64,000 nt of DNA from Isochrysis galbana (lineage: Eukaryota > Haptophyta > Isochrysidales > Isochrysidaceae): assembly GCA_018136815.1 (NCBI GenBank), contig CM030934.1, positions 7,540,183 to 7,604,182 on the forward strand. The letters run 5' to 3'. Position numbers and translations under genes: made by a program. How positions within the stretch are numbered: position 1 is the stretch's first letter; each line of letters opens with the position of its first letter. The notes under the pieces were generated by a model, which did not search any database, had not been told where the DNA came from, and saw only the letters and a program-made list of their open reading frames with translations. Of this stretch, positions 11,505-22,135 are shown piece by piece.

Positions 11505-12760
11505 GTGGCCAATACTGACCCCAAACCACTACACCTTCCGTCGTTCCATCCTGTAGCTTCGCTACAGGTTCGATTCAAGATTCACGCTGGAACTTATCAC
11601 CGCGTCGGTGACAATAACTCGCCGGATGTGATTGAGTCGCTCAACGAGGACCAACGCAAGCTCCTCGAGGCAGCCAAGATCGACCCCGAGGGCCGTCTCT
11701 CGATGCCCCAACGTGAACAAGTTCGTCGTCTACTGGCCCGACGTATCGCTGCTTTCGCAATTGACCCGACTAACCCGAATCACACTCACGTGATGGAGGT
11801 AGAGCTACCGCTCAACCCGGAGCCGAAGCTCACCGTCACGCACCGTCTAGAGTTGGACGAGAGGGTGAGAAGATCATAGAGGACGAAGTTTGCAAGATGG
11901 AGTCCGCGGGCATCATTAGGAAATCAAATTCGTCGTGGGCCTCTCGAGTCGTGTTAGTCACTAAGAAGGATGGCTCCGTACGTTTCTGCGTAGATTATCG
12001 CGACGTCAACTCCAAGCTTCGTCTAGAGGACAGCCCTCTTCCCTCACGGTAGAAGCCATCGACCGATTGTCGTCCGGTCAAGGCAACCTCGATTCTCTAT
12101 TCCTTTGCACCTGGACCTGGCATCTGGTTTCTGGGGTATACCGATCAAAGAATCCGATAAACATATCACCGCGTTCACTACTCATCGCGGCAAGTACGAG
12201 TTCAATTACTTGCCTTTCGGTGTTCAATCCGGTCCCTCGTATATGTGCCGCCTCATGGACGCCGTTCTCGGTGGGCTGGCATGGGAGATTTGTATGCCAT
12301 ACTTGGATGATGTCGGCGCCTGGTCGACAGGTGTAGGTGACTCGCTGCAGGCCAGGGAAGAGTCGTCATTCCAACAAATGTTACACCGTCTTGATCTTGT
12401 CTTGGAACGTCTCATCTGGGCGGGCCTCACTTGCAAGATGTCGAAATGCGTTTTCTTTGCCACCTCGGCTGAATATCTCGGCCACGTTGTTTCGCGTGAA
12501 GGTCTTCGGATGGATCCCAAGAAAGTGGAAGCTGTCTCGAAAATCGACCCAACCCAAATCAACTCGATCGAAGCCGTCCGTTCGTTCCTTGGATTGTGCT
12601 CCTACTACCGCCGTTTCATCCGTCGTTTTGCGATCCGTGCGGCGCCGTTAACCGCTCTCACGCGGAAAGGGTGCGACGTCCCGGTCGAGTCGCAAACAGA
12701 AGCCTGTCGACAGGCTATCGAAGATCTCAAGCAAGCTATCTGTGAAGAACCCGTACTTGC
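11505..12760 (+). CDS. Chromovirus reverse transcriptase
   Basis: N-terminal linker with a segment ending HVMEVELPLNPEPKLTVTHR, then CKMESAGIIRKSNSSWASRV, VTKKDGSVRFCVDYRDVNSK, LDLASGFWGIPIKESDKHIT, FNYLPFGVQSGPSYM and the catalytic YLDD (about 12299-12310), then the thumb with CVFFATSAEYLGHVVSREG and RSFLGLCSYYRRFIRRFA. All blocks of a Ty3/gypsy RT are present. Breaks near 11865 (GGG), 12045 (CCC) and 12080 (GG) are each fixed by one inserted base of the same kind. Confidence 0.92.
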
Positions 12761-13190
12761 ACCTCCTCGAGACGACCGTCCTTTCCTCGTTAAAACCGAC
12801 GGTGCTAGCAAGCTCGGCATCGCCGGCGTCCTCGCCAAAAAGACGACGAAGGGAGAGAGCGCGTGTTGCATACTACGGTCGTAGCTTGAGTCCGGCTGAG
12901 CGCCATTGGACAGTCACTGAAATCGAACTTCTAGCAGCGCTAGAATCGATCCGAAATTGGAGGCCTTATCTTTGGGGTCGCCACTTCACCCTCGTCGTAG
13001 ACCATTCAGCTTTGCGCTGGCTTCACACGATGAAAGATCAAGTCACCGGTGGTCCAGCCTCGCGCCTCATGCGATGGGTCCTAAAGCTAGCCGAATATAG
13101 ATTCGACGTCGTGCACAAACCTGGAGTCACTCACTGGGACGCCGACGGCTTATCCCGCTTAGTTGCTCTCGAGCCTGATCACGATCCTCT
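12761..13190 (+). CDS. Chromovirus RNase H
   Basis: Follows RT directly: FLVKTDGASKLGIAGVLAKK (first catalytic Asp in KTDGA), then in a second frame YYGRSLSPAERHWTVTEIEL (catalytic Glu), TLVVDHSALRWLHTMKD (catalytic Asp) and the terminal HWDADGLSRL. This is the normal Ty3/gypsy RNase H set. One frame change occurs near 12860. Confidence 0.9.
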
Positions 13191-13499
13191 CCATCTCGAG
13201 GAGAGTGACGCCCATTCTTTCGATTCTTCTGAAATTCACGACATAGTCGCCGCCGCGGTTACTTCATCCACCCTCACCGCTCGCCGCCAACAAGCAAGCG
13301 ATAGGCTCGCTCGTCAAGCATCGGAATCTTCGGAGTCGATTACCTCCTCGTATCTCGATGTGGGCGTGCCTCATGCCGACGAATTACGTCAAGCGCTCTC
13401 TACCGACGATCTCGCCAGCTCGATCCTTTCTGAAGTCGAGTCGATCCTTCCGAAAGCTTCCTCTTCGATTGACTCTAGCTCGTCGTCGAAGAAAAGTTC

Positions 13500-14290
13500 C
13501 CGATTCCTCCTTCGCGATGGCCTACTCTACTACCGCTCCTCAGAAGCGGAAGAGGCTCCTCTTCGTTTGTACATTCCGGAGTCCCTTCGTGACACGTACC
13601 TCCGCGCCTACCATGACCACCTTGGTCACCCAGGTGCGACAAGGAGTCTACCCTACTTCGTACTCGAGTGTACTGGCCTGGCATGTCCGCCTCTGTATCG
13701 GAATACGTTCGAGAGTGCCACGAATGCACTCTTGGCAAACCGTTACCGCGACCGCTCGCCCATCCATCCGGTCTTTCCATCGGATCTTATCCTTTCGACG
13801 TCGTCTATTGCGATATTCTTTCGATGGCGCCCACTCACGATTTCGTATCCGGCCGCTCCGGTTTTGACAAGCTGATTGTTTTCGTCGATTCTCTCTCTCG
13901 TTGGATTGAAGCTGAGCCTTGCAACGGTAACCCTCGTCCTCGAAATGTCTAGACGTCTTCATGCGTCTCATCGTATCTCGTTATGGAGTCCCTCGCCAAC
14001 TTCGAACCGACGCCGGCTCGAATCTTTGCTCTCGATTAGTGGACCTAATTCTCAAAGCGACCGGCACGGACTTGAGCACTACTGAAGCCTATCGCCACGA
14101 AGGCGTAGGGCTAGTAGAAAGAGCTCAACAAACTCTCCTCACGATGACTCGAGTCTCCAATGAAGGCGGCGCCCATTGGGTCGATCACCTTCCGTTTCTT
14201 CTCATGTCTATGCGAGCGACCGCCGGTCGCGTCGTACCCAAGTCACCCGCGGCTATCTTGTTTGGTCGGGAGTTCGTCTTCCAGCTCAAC
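13500..14290 (+). CDS. Chromovirus integrase
   Basis: Zinc-binding HHCC region: AYHDHLGHPGATRS then, after a frame change, MYWPGMSASVSEYV and RECHECTLGKP. Catalytic core: VVYCDILSMAP (first Asp), FVDSLSRWIEAEPC, YGVPRQLRTDAGSNL (second Asp), YRHEGVGLVERAQQTLLTM (catalytic Glu). A linker and a partner-binding region follow to about 14500. It inserts the cDNA; the chromodomain downstream probably steers target choice. Confidence 0.9.
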
Positions 14291-14679
14291 TTGCTGACCC
14301 TGCTCCTGTTCTTGAGTTGCTTCCATCTAGGCCTCCGTCCGATGCCGTCACTTACGCCACCGAGCTCAATAAGAAGCTTCTCGAGTCTGGCGTTCCGCCC
14401 TCGAAAGTACTCAAGAAGCCCAACGTGAATCGATGCGCTCCGCCTCTCAAAAGTCTAAACTCGGTGTTACCTTCAAACAAGGAGACAGAGTTTGTCGTCG
14501 AATCCCTGGCCACGCCAACAAACTTCAATACTCTACTCCGGTCCTTACCGAGTAGAAGAAGCCATCTCGGCCACTCGATACCGTCTACGCGATCTCGAAA
14601 ATCGTCAAGTCAAGGATGAAGTTCACATTTCCAATCTTCGTCCGTACTTTACCGTCACCGATTCGTCTCCGCTCGCTGG

Positions 14680-15007
14680 AGATGAGTATTTGGTCGAAGA
14701 GTTACTCGATCGCAAGGGCGATGGAGTTTCATTCAAGTATCTCGTCAAATGGCGCGGCTATCCTCGTTCTGAAGCTACTTGGGAGTCTCGAATTGAGTTG
14801 CTTCGGCGTTGTGCTGATCTAGTTGAGTCGTACGACACCACTTTCGACCGCCGTCCGGTTCAACCCCAAGCTCACTCCGCTGTAGACTCCTCTTCAAGTC
14901 CAAGTTCAAGTCCCCAGTCTAATCAAGTTCCACGTCGAGTTCAAGAGTCAAATCGTATTCCTCCTGATCTGCCTTCAAGTCGTACCCGTTCTCGTTCACG
15001 TTCGTAG
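14680..15007 (+). CDS. C-terminal chromodomain of the chromovirus integrase
   Basis: DEYLVEELLDRKGDGVSFKY then LVKWRGYPRSEATWES is a chromodomain with the expected aromatic residues (Y of EYLVE, W of KWRGY, and W of ATWE). It marks the element as a chromovirus. In this family the domain binds modified histones and directs integration to chromatin of a certain type. A Ser/Arg-rich tail follows and the polyprotein ends at the TAG at 15005-15007. Confidence 0.92.
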
Positions 15008-15255
15008 CGCTAAGTGCTAAGTCGACCGGAAGTGGATGATTAGCGTCGCGTCAGCGCCTGACCCAGCGCAACTGCCCGAGCAAAACTCCTGTAAAAGGGA
15101 GAACGTGGTAGGACGTGGCGTACGAAATCGGGGGCCGCCGCGCTAAGCTGCCGATTTTGTGCTCGCTTTGGATCCATGGGTTAATCCTCCTCTTCTAAGT
15201 CTCTCGTCTCGTATGGTTAAATGAACTCTCTTGGCTCGACATCGGGAGACGTCTC
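15008..15255 (+). other. Chromovirus 3' untranslated region with a conserved hairpin
   Basis: Non-coding. Contains CTCCTGTAAAAGGGAG at about 15089-15104, which can form a short stem (CTCC/GGAG). The same block, on the opposite strand and with almost the same flanks, occurs at 60144-60172, and a looser form at about 43721-43760. It is therefore a conserved feature of related elements. Confidence 0.5.
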
Positions 15256-15271
15256 GATTTAAGTCGGGGGG
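15256..15271 (+). promoter_or_regulatory. Polypurine tract of the chromovirus
   Basis: ATTTAAGTCGGGGGG lies immediately before the 3' LTR (TGTTG at 15272). The same motif stands before the LTRs at 35335 and 35836 (TTTAGTCGGGGGG) and, on the minus strand, beside 59913 (TTTAGTCGGGGAG). This position is where plus-strand DNA synthesis is primed in LTR elements. Confidence 0.75.
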
Positions 15272-16657
15272 TGTTGTATTCCTGCCCATCTGAAGGCTGT
15301 AGGCATGAATATTCGTGTAAGGTACGCGCTCACAATTACAATTGAACAGTTCCCCGTGTTGCCACTGACGCACAAGACACACAGATTCGGATTCCCATGG
15401 TCTCAAGTCCAGGTTTGCAGATTTTGGTCTCGAAATTTGCGATTCGAATTTTGTTTTTGCTGTTACTATAATTGTTGGCTCGTTTAAGGTAATAAACCGG
15501 CATGACTTCGACTTCTCGTTCCGCAGTTGCTCTGCGAGACTCTCTCTCTCTCTCTCTCCGTCCTCCTCTCCTCGGCCGACGGAGGGAAGTTTCGTCCAAA
15601 ACATTCTCCGGTCCCAGGATGTTCCGTGGGGGTCTCTCTGCGCTCCGCGAGGGAAAGGACGCGATCTCGCTCCGAGATCACCCTCGCGCCCTCCCACGCT
15701 GCCCCGCCGTGCCCTCGGTCCCTCGCCCCCGCGGCAGGTTCTTCCTCTCGGCGTGCCATCCGTCGCCTCCGGCCGTTATATTATTCCCCCCCCCGCGCGA
15801 GGTTCTTCTCCTCCGCGCGCGGTTCGTTTCCTCCGGCCGTCGTTCGTTCCCCCCCCCGCGCGCTGTTCCCCCCCTCGCTTCGATTCCTCTCGCGATTCCT
15901 TCGATGATTGCCTCCATCTCGTCCGTTCTTCTTCGCGATTCTCGCGGAGGGGTACCGATGTTTAACGTTAGTTTCGCCGCGTTTTCGGTGAAAGAAAGGA
16001 AGAACGAATGGCACGCGCCCGCGTCTCGCGTCTTGTTTCGTCGCCCCTTGCTCGTCGCTTGTCTAGAAGGTCTCTCTGCACATCGCCTTCTTCCCCCCGC
16101 GCGAGTTTGGACCTCTCCTCGACCCTCCGCGTTGGCTTCAGCGGACGAGTTTTCACTTTAACGATAGTTTGAACCCTTCGTTTGCGTAGTTTTGCGCTCT
16201 CTTTCCGTATTTCTTCGCGCATGACGAGCGATCGCGACCTCAGCCTTTGTCGCACGGGGAGGGTTTGTTTATCGTATGATTCCGGAGTGTTTACGTTAGT
16301 TTTCTGAGCCCAAGGTCGTTGGGTTTGGGTTTCTTGTGAGTGTTTTTGTAGCAGCTTCGTCGAGTCCCACCGTGTTCCCAAGCGAGTCCCCCCGAGTTCC
16401 CGAGTCTATACCCGAGTCAACGACTCAATACCAGCCAAGCACGCGCCTGAGCCACCCCCAGTCGCCTGCCACCACCTCCACAAGCCTCCTTCCACACTTC
16501 CGCGCCCTCCGTGCGTCGTGCGTCGTGCGTCGATCACCATGCCCGTAGTCACCCCCGAGGAAAGCTCCATGAGCTCCCGCAAGAACCGCATTCCGCGCTA
16601 GCTGCCGGCGCGCCCTCGCAGGCCATCTCCAAGAGTGAGATGAGCCTTGCTCTGACA
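15272..16657 (+). repeat. 3' LTR of the chromovirus
   Basis: Begins TGTTGTATTCC and ends TCTGACA, nearly identical to 2829-4212 with about a dozen mostly one-base run-length differences. The next bases (GGTTG) do not match the 5' flank. Confidence 0.93.
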
Positions 16658-17200
16658 GGTTGTTGAGCCCCTCAAAAGTTTGGGCCCGCTCTGAAAGTGG
16701 GCTGTAAGTTTGGGGGCCGTGGCCCTCGTCTTACAAGTTCAGCTCCCCCCCCCTACTGTCTACTGTAGCCTACTACTACTACAAGCAAGTAAGCCACAAG
16801 TTTGGGTGTGTCGTCACCAAAAACAAAACTCCGCTGGCAACGTTCCCCGTTCCCGTTCCGCGGAGCTCTCCGAACAATAGCACGCCGTTTCTACATACAT
16901 AAACATACGGGTCTTATTAACATATATTTTGGGCTTAGATGGAGATGGGGTAAGAGTACTGTATGAGCTCTCAGTAAGAGTAATAGCTCCAAACTGCCAA
17001 ATCACTGATATTAGTTTCGGCTGCTAGACTAATCTTAAAGGGGCTGATCTACTACTATGACTCCTTTTACTGTTAGAATCGTCGCCTCCCCCCCCTCCAT
17101 CAACATCGATATTTCAGCATACATATACATACGTAGTAGCCTCCGTCGGTCGGCTGCTTGCTGCTGGCTGCTAGCTACGCTCTAGCTCGTCTATCCTCAA
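16658..17200. other. Intergenic DNA up to contig end
   Basis: About 540 bp with no supported gene. Contains CTA-type short tandem repeats near 16770 and a CAAAAACAAAACTCCG string near 16818 that recurs inside the hAT element near 53123-53140. Ends at a gap. Confidence 0.5.
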
Positions 17201-17300
17201 NNNNNNNNNNNNNNNNNNNNNNNNNNNNNNNNNNNNNNNNNNNNNNNNNNNNNNNNNNNNNNNNNNNNNNNNNNNNNNNNNNNNNNNNNNNNNNNNNNNN
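17201..17300. other. Assembly gap, 100 N
   Basis: Exactly 100 N; scaffold join of unknown true size. Confidence 0.95.
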
Positions 17301-18240
17301 GCTCAGTCTCGTGTGCGGCTAGTGACGACGGATGCAAGCGGCTGCGTGCACGCACCCTATCGTTGGCCGTCCACTGCAACGCGGAGATGGAGGCGGAGTG
17401 TGGGGCAAATCGTAGGCTCGGCTCAGAGCCCTCGCCCCACAGGGCAATGCCGTCGTCGGCAGCGCTCGCCAGCAGCGGGCGCATGCCGCGTGTGGCGTGG
17501 CTCGGTAGGGCGGGGGGGGCTGCTGCCCGACAGAGCTAGAGTTGCGTCAGAGAAGGGGAGAGTCAGGGAGAGAGGGGAAGGGGAGGGGGGGGGGGGGGGG
17601 GGCGAGAGCGGGGGAGCGGGAGGGAGAGACGGGAGGCAGAGAGAGAGGGAGAGACAAAAAGAGAGGAGGAAGAGAGAGAGAGCGAGAGATGAGCGAGCGA
17701 GCGAGCAGGCTAGCGAGAGAGAGAAGCCAGAGGGACCGCGCCGCGCGGGCTGCTAGGTTAGAGGGGCGAAAAAGGGCGCGAAAACTTTGTGGGGGAGAGA
17801 AAAGAAAAAGCCCTGCGCCGGGGGGGGGGGTGGGGGGGAAGAAGAGGGGTGGGGTCAGAGTTTTCTTGTTGTCCTCGTCTAATCCTAGTGCTGAGGGATT
17901 GTGCCTCATTATCACAGAGTGCCGTCATCTGCCAACACAATCCATTGGTCCTTACCGATAGAACCGTCCTTACTGATAACATTGTCTGCCATATTCCTTT
18001 TCATCAAGTCATCAGCCTTCTTCATCAATCATCAAGGTCGACTCAGTGCACCTAAGGAATCTCACCTTCACCTTCATCAATCATCAACACCCACGACTCT
18101 TCATCGGCTTATACTAATATACTAATACTAAGGCTAAGGCAATACTCGCTGATTCCCTATTCCTGATTCCTTCTCTTTTCCCTCGTGCACCTTGCTGTTT
18201 GCCTCAGAGTATTACCCCAACCAAGGACCGCGGTGGGATA
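17301..18240. other. Purine-rich low-complexity DNA, no supported gene
   Basis: A long G run (about 17584-17602), GA-rich stretches to about 17750 and another G run near 17820. From 17880 to 18180 there are degenerate CATCAATCATCA and ACTAATACTAAGG short repeats. Long open frames here are products of the low complexity. I see no gene. Confidence 0.5.
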
Positions 18241-18260
18241 TATGTAAGCATAGCTGGGAA

Positions 18261-18450
18261 CCTAGATGGGAAATACGTATTTACCGTATTTGGCCAGAGA
18301 CCAAATACATATGTATTTGGCTGTATTTGAAGCGTGTCCTGGGTTGTAGGCCTCGAATGTATTTGAAATGTATTTGGCCGGAGGCCAAATGCCAAATACA
18401 TATGTATTTGGCTGTATTTGCAGGCCCCTGCACCGTATTTCCCATCTAGG
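18261..18450. mobile_element. 190-bp hAT MITE nested inside another hAT terminus
   Basis: Perfect inverted ends CCTAGATGGGAAATACG and a perfect 8-bp target duplication GCTGGGAA (18253-18260 and 18451-18458). The target is the terminal repeat of the larger hAT element. The body is made of repeated AAATACATATGTATTTGGC-type units. Too short to encode anything; it needs a transposase supplied elsewhere. Confidence 0.88.
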
Positions 18451-18974
18451 GCTGGGAAACACGAAACACAGCCGGGGCTTCTCCAAACACAGAAAACACT
18501 GTCTGTGTTTGGGTTTCGTAGAAACACAGCCAAACACAGTCCCAAACACAGCGGGACAGCGGGGGGTCTCTACCTCTATAACGATAACTCACAAATATCT
18601 CTTCTAAGTATAGTATTGTGCTTTGTATATTGTAAATTTTTTAAATTTTTAACAAATTTTTATGGGTCGCGGCGCGGCAAAGGAACAGGACTAGCGCGCA
18701 CACAAGACAGGACTCCCTGCCGCGGCGAGCGCAAGCACCCTTCCCCCTTATGCCACCCAGCTCTTCACTAGCTTACTACCTGCGCTAGCCGGAGCACCCC
18801 TCCCTCCACACTCAAACAGCCCCCCACGCCAGGATCCTGTTCTGATCTCGCAGGCAAGGGGGCCTAATGGGAGGGAGAGGAGCAACTCCTCAAAGAGGAG
18901 CTGTGGGGAAGGAGATGTTTGAGTGGGGGCGCTATACCCTTGCGCTAGGCATGGGCAGCGACGCCGCCTCAACA

Positions 18975-19366
18975 CATGTCCTCCCTCTGGTCATGAGTCG
19001 AAATTTTTGTTGTTTGAAACCGAGGGCGAGGGGGTTTGTGCTTCTTGGGTTGGTTGCAGTGGGATGAGGGAGTGGGAGATGGAGTGAAGTGTTGAGAGAG
19101 GGCCCAAGGCAGGGCACCGGGTTGTAGGTACTTGTGGCCCACAAGCGTGGGGTGAAAACGGGAAGTGTATCAACATGTGTCTTGAATTGAAAGTTTTGGT
19201 GCTTTGAACAGAGGGCGGGGGGGTTCGTGCTGTTTGGGTTGGTTGAAGTGTGAAGGGGGAGTGAGAGAGGAAGTCTAGTGTTGAAAGAGGGCCCAAGGCA
19301 GGGAGGGCACTGAGTGATTGGTACTAGTGGCCCACAAGAGTGGGGTGAAGACGAGAATTGTGTCAA
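18975..19366. repeat. Two diverged tandem copies of a unit of about 190 bp
   Basis: The two halves (about 18975-19173 and 19174-19366) share GAGGGCG...GGGTTGGTTG, GAGAGAGGGCCCAAGGCAGG and GTGGCCCACAAG...GTGGGGTGAA in the same order, clearly diverged. They belong to the body of a retroposon inside the hAT element. Confidence 0.65.
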
Positions 19367-19381
19367 CAAGTTGGAAAACAG

Positions 19382-20254
19382 ATATAATAATAATCAATGT
19401 TATATCCTAGCCAACCCCACTAGCTAATTGGACATAACGTCTCAGTCCCGGAATCCCGCCATGCCTGACGGGCCAGGTGTCCGAGTGATACCGGGGGGTG
19501 GGGGCACTGCCCCCTCCCCTCGATATTTGTCCTCCCCCCAGTGCATGCACCGGCCCCGCGCACCCCAGCGCGTCCTCTCCTCGAGTCCACGCTGGGGGAA
19601 AACCCCTTTCGGGTAAAAGCAACGCGGGGGGGGGGGGCACTCGTGAGATAGGAGCCCAGAAGCGCTAATCTCCCTCGCTAGAGCGAGTGGCCGCGGCGAG
19701 CCGCGGCCCTTCCCTCCTGGCTCTGGCGCCCCCGTCTTCTCTTACCCAAACGGGGCGAGAAGACACGTTTCTCCCGGAGGGGGGAGCTGCCGCTCCCCCC
19801 TCCCCTCCCTCTTCCCTTTTCCTCCTCTCTTCCCTGCGGCGGGGGCCCATGGCGCGCGCCTGCGGCCCCTCTTCAGGTCCCCAGGTGGCCAGCAGGGGCC
19901 TGGGAGCGCAGCTCAGGGGGCAGGTGAGGCTGGGGCATGGCCCTGGCCCCTCCTGCCTCTCCCTCGCTGGCGCTCCGAGCCCCTGCGGGTCGACTGGAGC
20001 TGGCTGGGGGGTCCTGAACAGGGGGGCCCAGAGGGAGGAGGGGCTGGTCAGAGGGATGGGCTGGCCACGACAGGCCAGGGCGGGCGAGTCAGGCGTGCCT
20101 GTGGGGAGAGGAATGGGTCAGCATGGCAGTGTGCTCCTGGCAAGCCATCAGGCGTGCCAGGAGAGTGGGTGGTTCCTCCCCCATGGCAGGGGAGGAGTGG
20201 AGAGAGAGGGGGGCTCGTGCCCCCCCATGGGCGAACTAAGTATAAACTTAGTTC
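19382..20254 (-). mobile_element. Non-LTR retroposon copy with 16-bp target duplication
   Basis: Flanked by perfect 16-bp direct repeats ACAAGTTGGAAAACAG (19366-19381 and 20255-20270), the length expected for target-primed insertion. On the minus strand the copy starts with the palindromic leader AACTAAGTTTATACTTAGTT just before an ATG and ends in an ATT-rich tail (GATTATTATTATAT) after GGCTAGGATATAACA. The 3' end matches another minus-strand copy near 38985-39175, and the 5' part matches 2007-2300. No reverse transcriptase is present, so it is a SINE-like or deleted derivative. Confidence 0.7.
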
Positions 20255-20270
20255 ACAAGTTGGAAAACAG

Positions 20271-20680
20271 AGGCATGGGGTGCTCTCCGTATGGGGTTGA
20301 TGGTTGTGAAGTGCCCTCCCATGTTGGGTGCACTGATGGTAGAGGTTTCCACCATGGGGAGGGCAGCTGAGCTACCCTCCCACATGAGGTGCTCTTGGGG
20401 TGGGAAGGTTTCCCACTGTAGGAGGGGGCCTCAAAGACCCCCTGCATGATGCGCAGAGCCATGGTCCATGGTGGCAACCTGTTCGGTGCCAGTGCTCGCC
20501 ACCCCGCGCGCTTGCGCGGGTGTGGTTTGGATGGGTTGGATGGGCTCTGAGAGGGCTTTCTGACGAGCCGCCTCGGGCGGCGTGGGGCGTCCCAGGTGGG
20601 GCGCGGTGGCGAGGGTCGCCTGGGGCTCGGGAGCGGTCGCGGCACGCTCCATAGTTCAAACTATAACAATAGTTTTAGCT
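20271..20680 (-). repeat. 5' part of a second retroposon subfamily (ATGGAGCG leader)
   Basis: On the minus strand a palindromic leader AAACTATTGTTATAGTTT stands a few bases before ATGGAGCGTGCC and a proline/alanine-rich frame. The same leader and start occur on the plus strand near 47050-47090. This copy is the host of the insertion at 19382-20254. Confidence 0.5.
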
Positions 20681-21296
20681 GCTTTGTATATTGTATGTAG
20701 TAGTATAATATATGCCCCGCGCCCCGCGCCCCGCGCCCCGCGCGCGGCTCCGCTGCCCCGCTCCCCGCTCCCCCCGCGCGCGGCCCCGCGCTACGCTCCC
20801 TTGTGACCGTGCTGCGCGACCCCCCCCCCCTCTCCCTCTCTCCTCCCTCATCCCATGTTCAACCCCAACGTCGACCGTGCCTTGCGCGCGCGCGCGTGCA
20901 GCCGACGGGGCAGGCGAGGCAGACCGTGCCGACACCCCGCGGCAGGAGAGGGCACCCACGGCCCCTAGATGCGTGTGCAAAGTGCTGGATGGACTCCTGA
21001 TGTTGCGAAGTGGGATAGCGACGACGATGATGACGACGAAGATGATTGGATTGGTGACGAGGGTGCTAGTCCAAGTGAGGAAACCGTGCGTAAGTTATTT
21101 GTCTAACTATTAGCTAATAGCAAAAGTGCTCGTTGGGTGCGCACGGCAGCGCGCCACGCGCAGGGCGCGCGCGTAGCTGCTATAAACACGGTGGCCAAAC
21201 AGGAGGGGGTTTGAAACACGGCAAAACACGGCTGTGTTTGGCTTTTGTAGAAACACGGTAAACACGTGTTTCGTGTTTCCCAGCTAGGTATGTAAG

Positions 21297-22135
21297 GGTT
21301 TGTGAGAGTTGTGAGTGTTGTAGAATCACCGTGCCCCAGAGGTATCTTAGTGAGATCTCTAGTGCTCCCAGTTGTCCCAGGTCCCAGGTCCTGGTCCCTA
21401 TCACTGTAGCACTCATTGACTCTCTGTCTGGCTCATGCCCGCGCGGAATATCCTGAATATTTCTGCCAGGGCCTAGACGCTAGAGAGAAGTCAGAAGTCC
21501 GTCGGGGAGAGAACTCTCGGCTTACAGGCTGGACCGCCCGCAGCTCTCGGTGCCTCCCCCTCCCCCCCCTTTCATGTATATGTGTAGGTTTTGGTGTTCC
21601 ACACTTATGTATCCAACGGTCGCTACATCCCGAAGAAAACCAACCTTCAAGAATTTTTATTTAGCCATCTGTAGAAAACCCAAAACCCGAGCGATTTTCC
21701 CCTTCTAATAGAACTTCTAAGAAAATAATAGTTGGTGTCCACGAGTAGCGTTCTTGCAAAGCCGGAAGTCTTTGACACCAGAAATGGGCGATCGGCTCCG
21801 CAGGAGAGCGCGATCAAAGATCGATGCAGCCCCGGCGGGCACCGACGAGGGTTGGTGGCTGGCGTAACCCCTTTGTACGCCACTGTGCAGACGCCATTCT
21901 CATTTTCTTTCGTGGGGCGGGCGAGGGGTTTCATCGAAGGGGGGAGGGCATTTGCCGTGTCAGGTAGGGGAGATCCTGGGAAAATGGTACTTCGTTACGC
22001 AAATTGAATGACTGGGCTATACAGATCTGCGCCTATCAGCTCTTCGCGTAGAAATGTATGAAAGTGCATTGACATTGCATCAAGCAAAAGTGTGGTAGGC
22101 AGACGCTCGGACGGCTCGACGTCCACATTCGACAC
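21297..22135. other. Intergenic DNA with one hAT-like terminus
   Basis: No supported gene. At about 21441-21475 the right-hand end of a further hAT-like family can be read (ATATTTCTGCCAGGGCCTAG), inverted relative to CTAGGCCTTGGCAGAAATAT at about 28313. The open frame 21732-22007 has no recognisable homology. Confidence 0.4.

Larger units (their letters stand above)
2829..16657 (+). mobile_element. Ty3/gypsy chromovirus LTR retrotransposon carrying a methyltransferase-like domain
   Basis: Two 1.38-kb direct LTRs (TG...CA) bound a 13.8-kb element with domain order Gag, Ser/Pro-rich region, phage-type methyltransferase-like domain, aspartic protease, reverse transcriptase, RNase H, integrase, chromodomain, polypurine tract. 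That order, apart from the methyltransferase, is that of chromoviruses. Expected flanking 5-bp target duplications are absent (CGCTC on the left, GGTTG on the right), although another copy of the same LTR at 54060 has a perfect one. The LTRs are nearly identical, so insertion looks recent. Many frame breaks occur, but those examined sit in G or C runs and are each fixed by one base, so the element may be intact in the genome. Confidence 0.95.
18249..21288. mobile_element. hAT-type DNA transposon (non-autonomous) with nested insertions
   Basis: Terminal inverted repeats CATAGCTGGGAAACACG (left; split by a nested element) and CCTAGCTGGGAAACACG (right, reverse complement). The 8-bp target duplication TATGTAAG is perfect (18241-18248 and 21289-21296), the length typical of hAT elements. 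Subterminal zones carry many AAACACAG/AAACACGG copies (18459-18550 and 21185-21265). No transposase was recognised; the interior is filled by retroposons and low-complexity DNA. The left terminus reads contiguously only after removal of the 190-bp element at 18261-18450 and one copy of its duplication. Confidence 0.8.

Noticed and set aside
2829..16657. Calling the chromovirus a pseudogene because of its many frame breaks
   Set aside because: The breaks examined are single-base run contractions and the LTRs are nearly identical, so decay is not the simplest explanation.
17313..17961. Arg/Gly-rich open frames near the second gap
   Set aside because: Caused by G runs and GA repeats.
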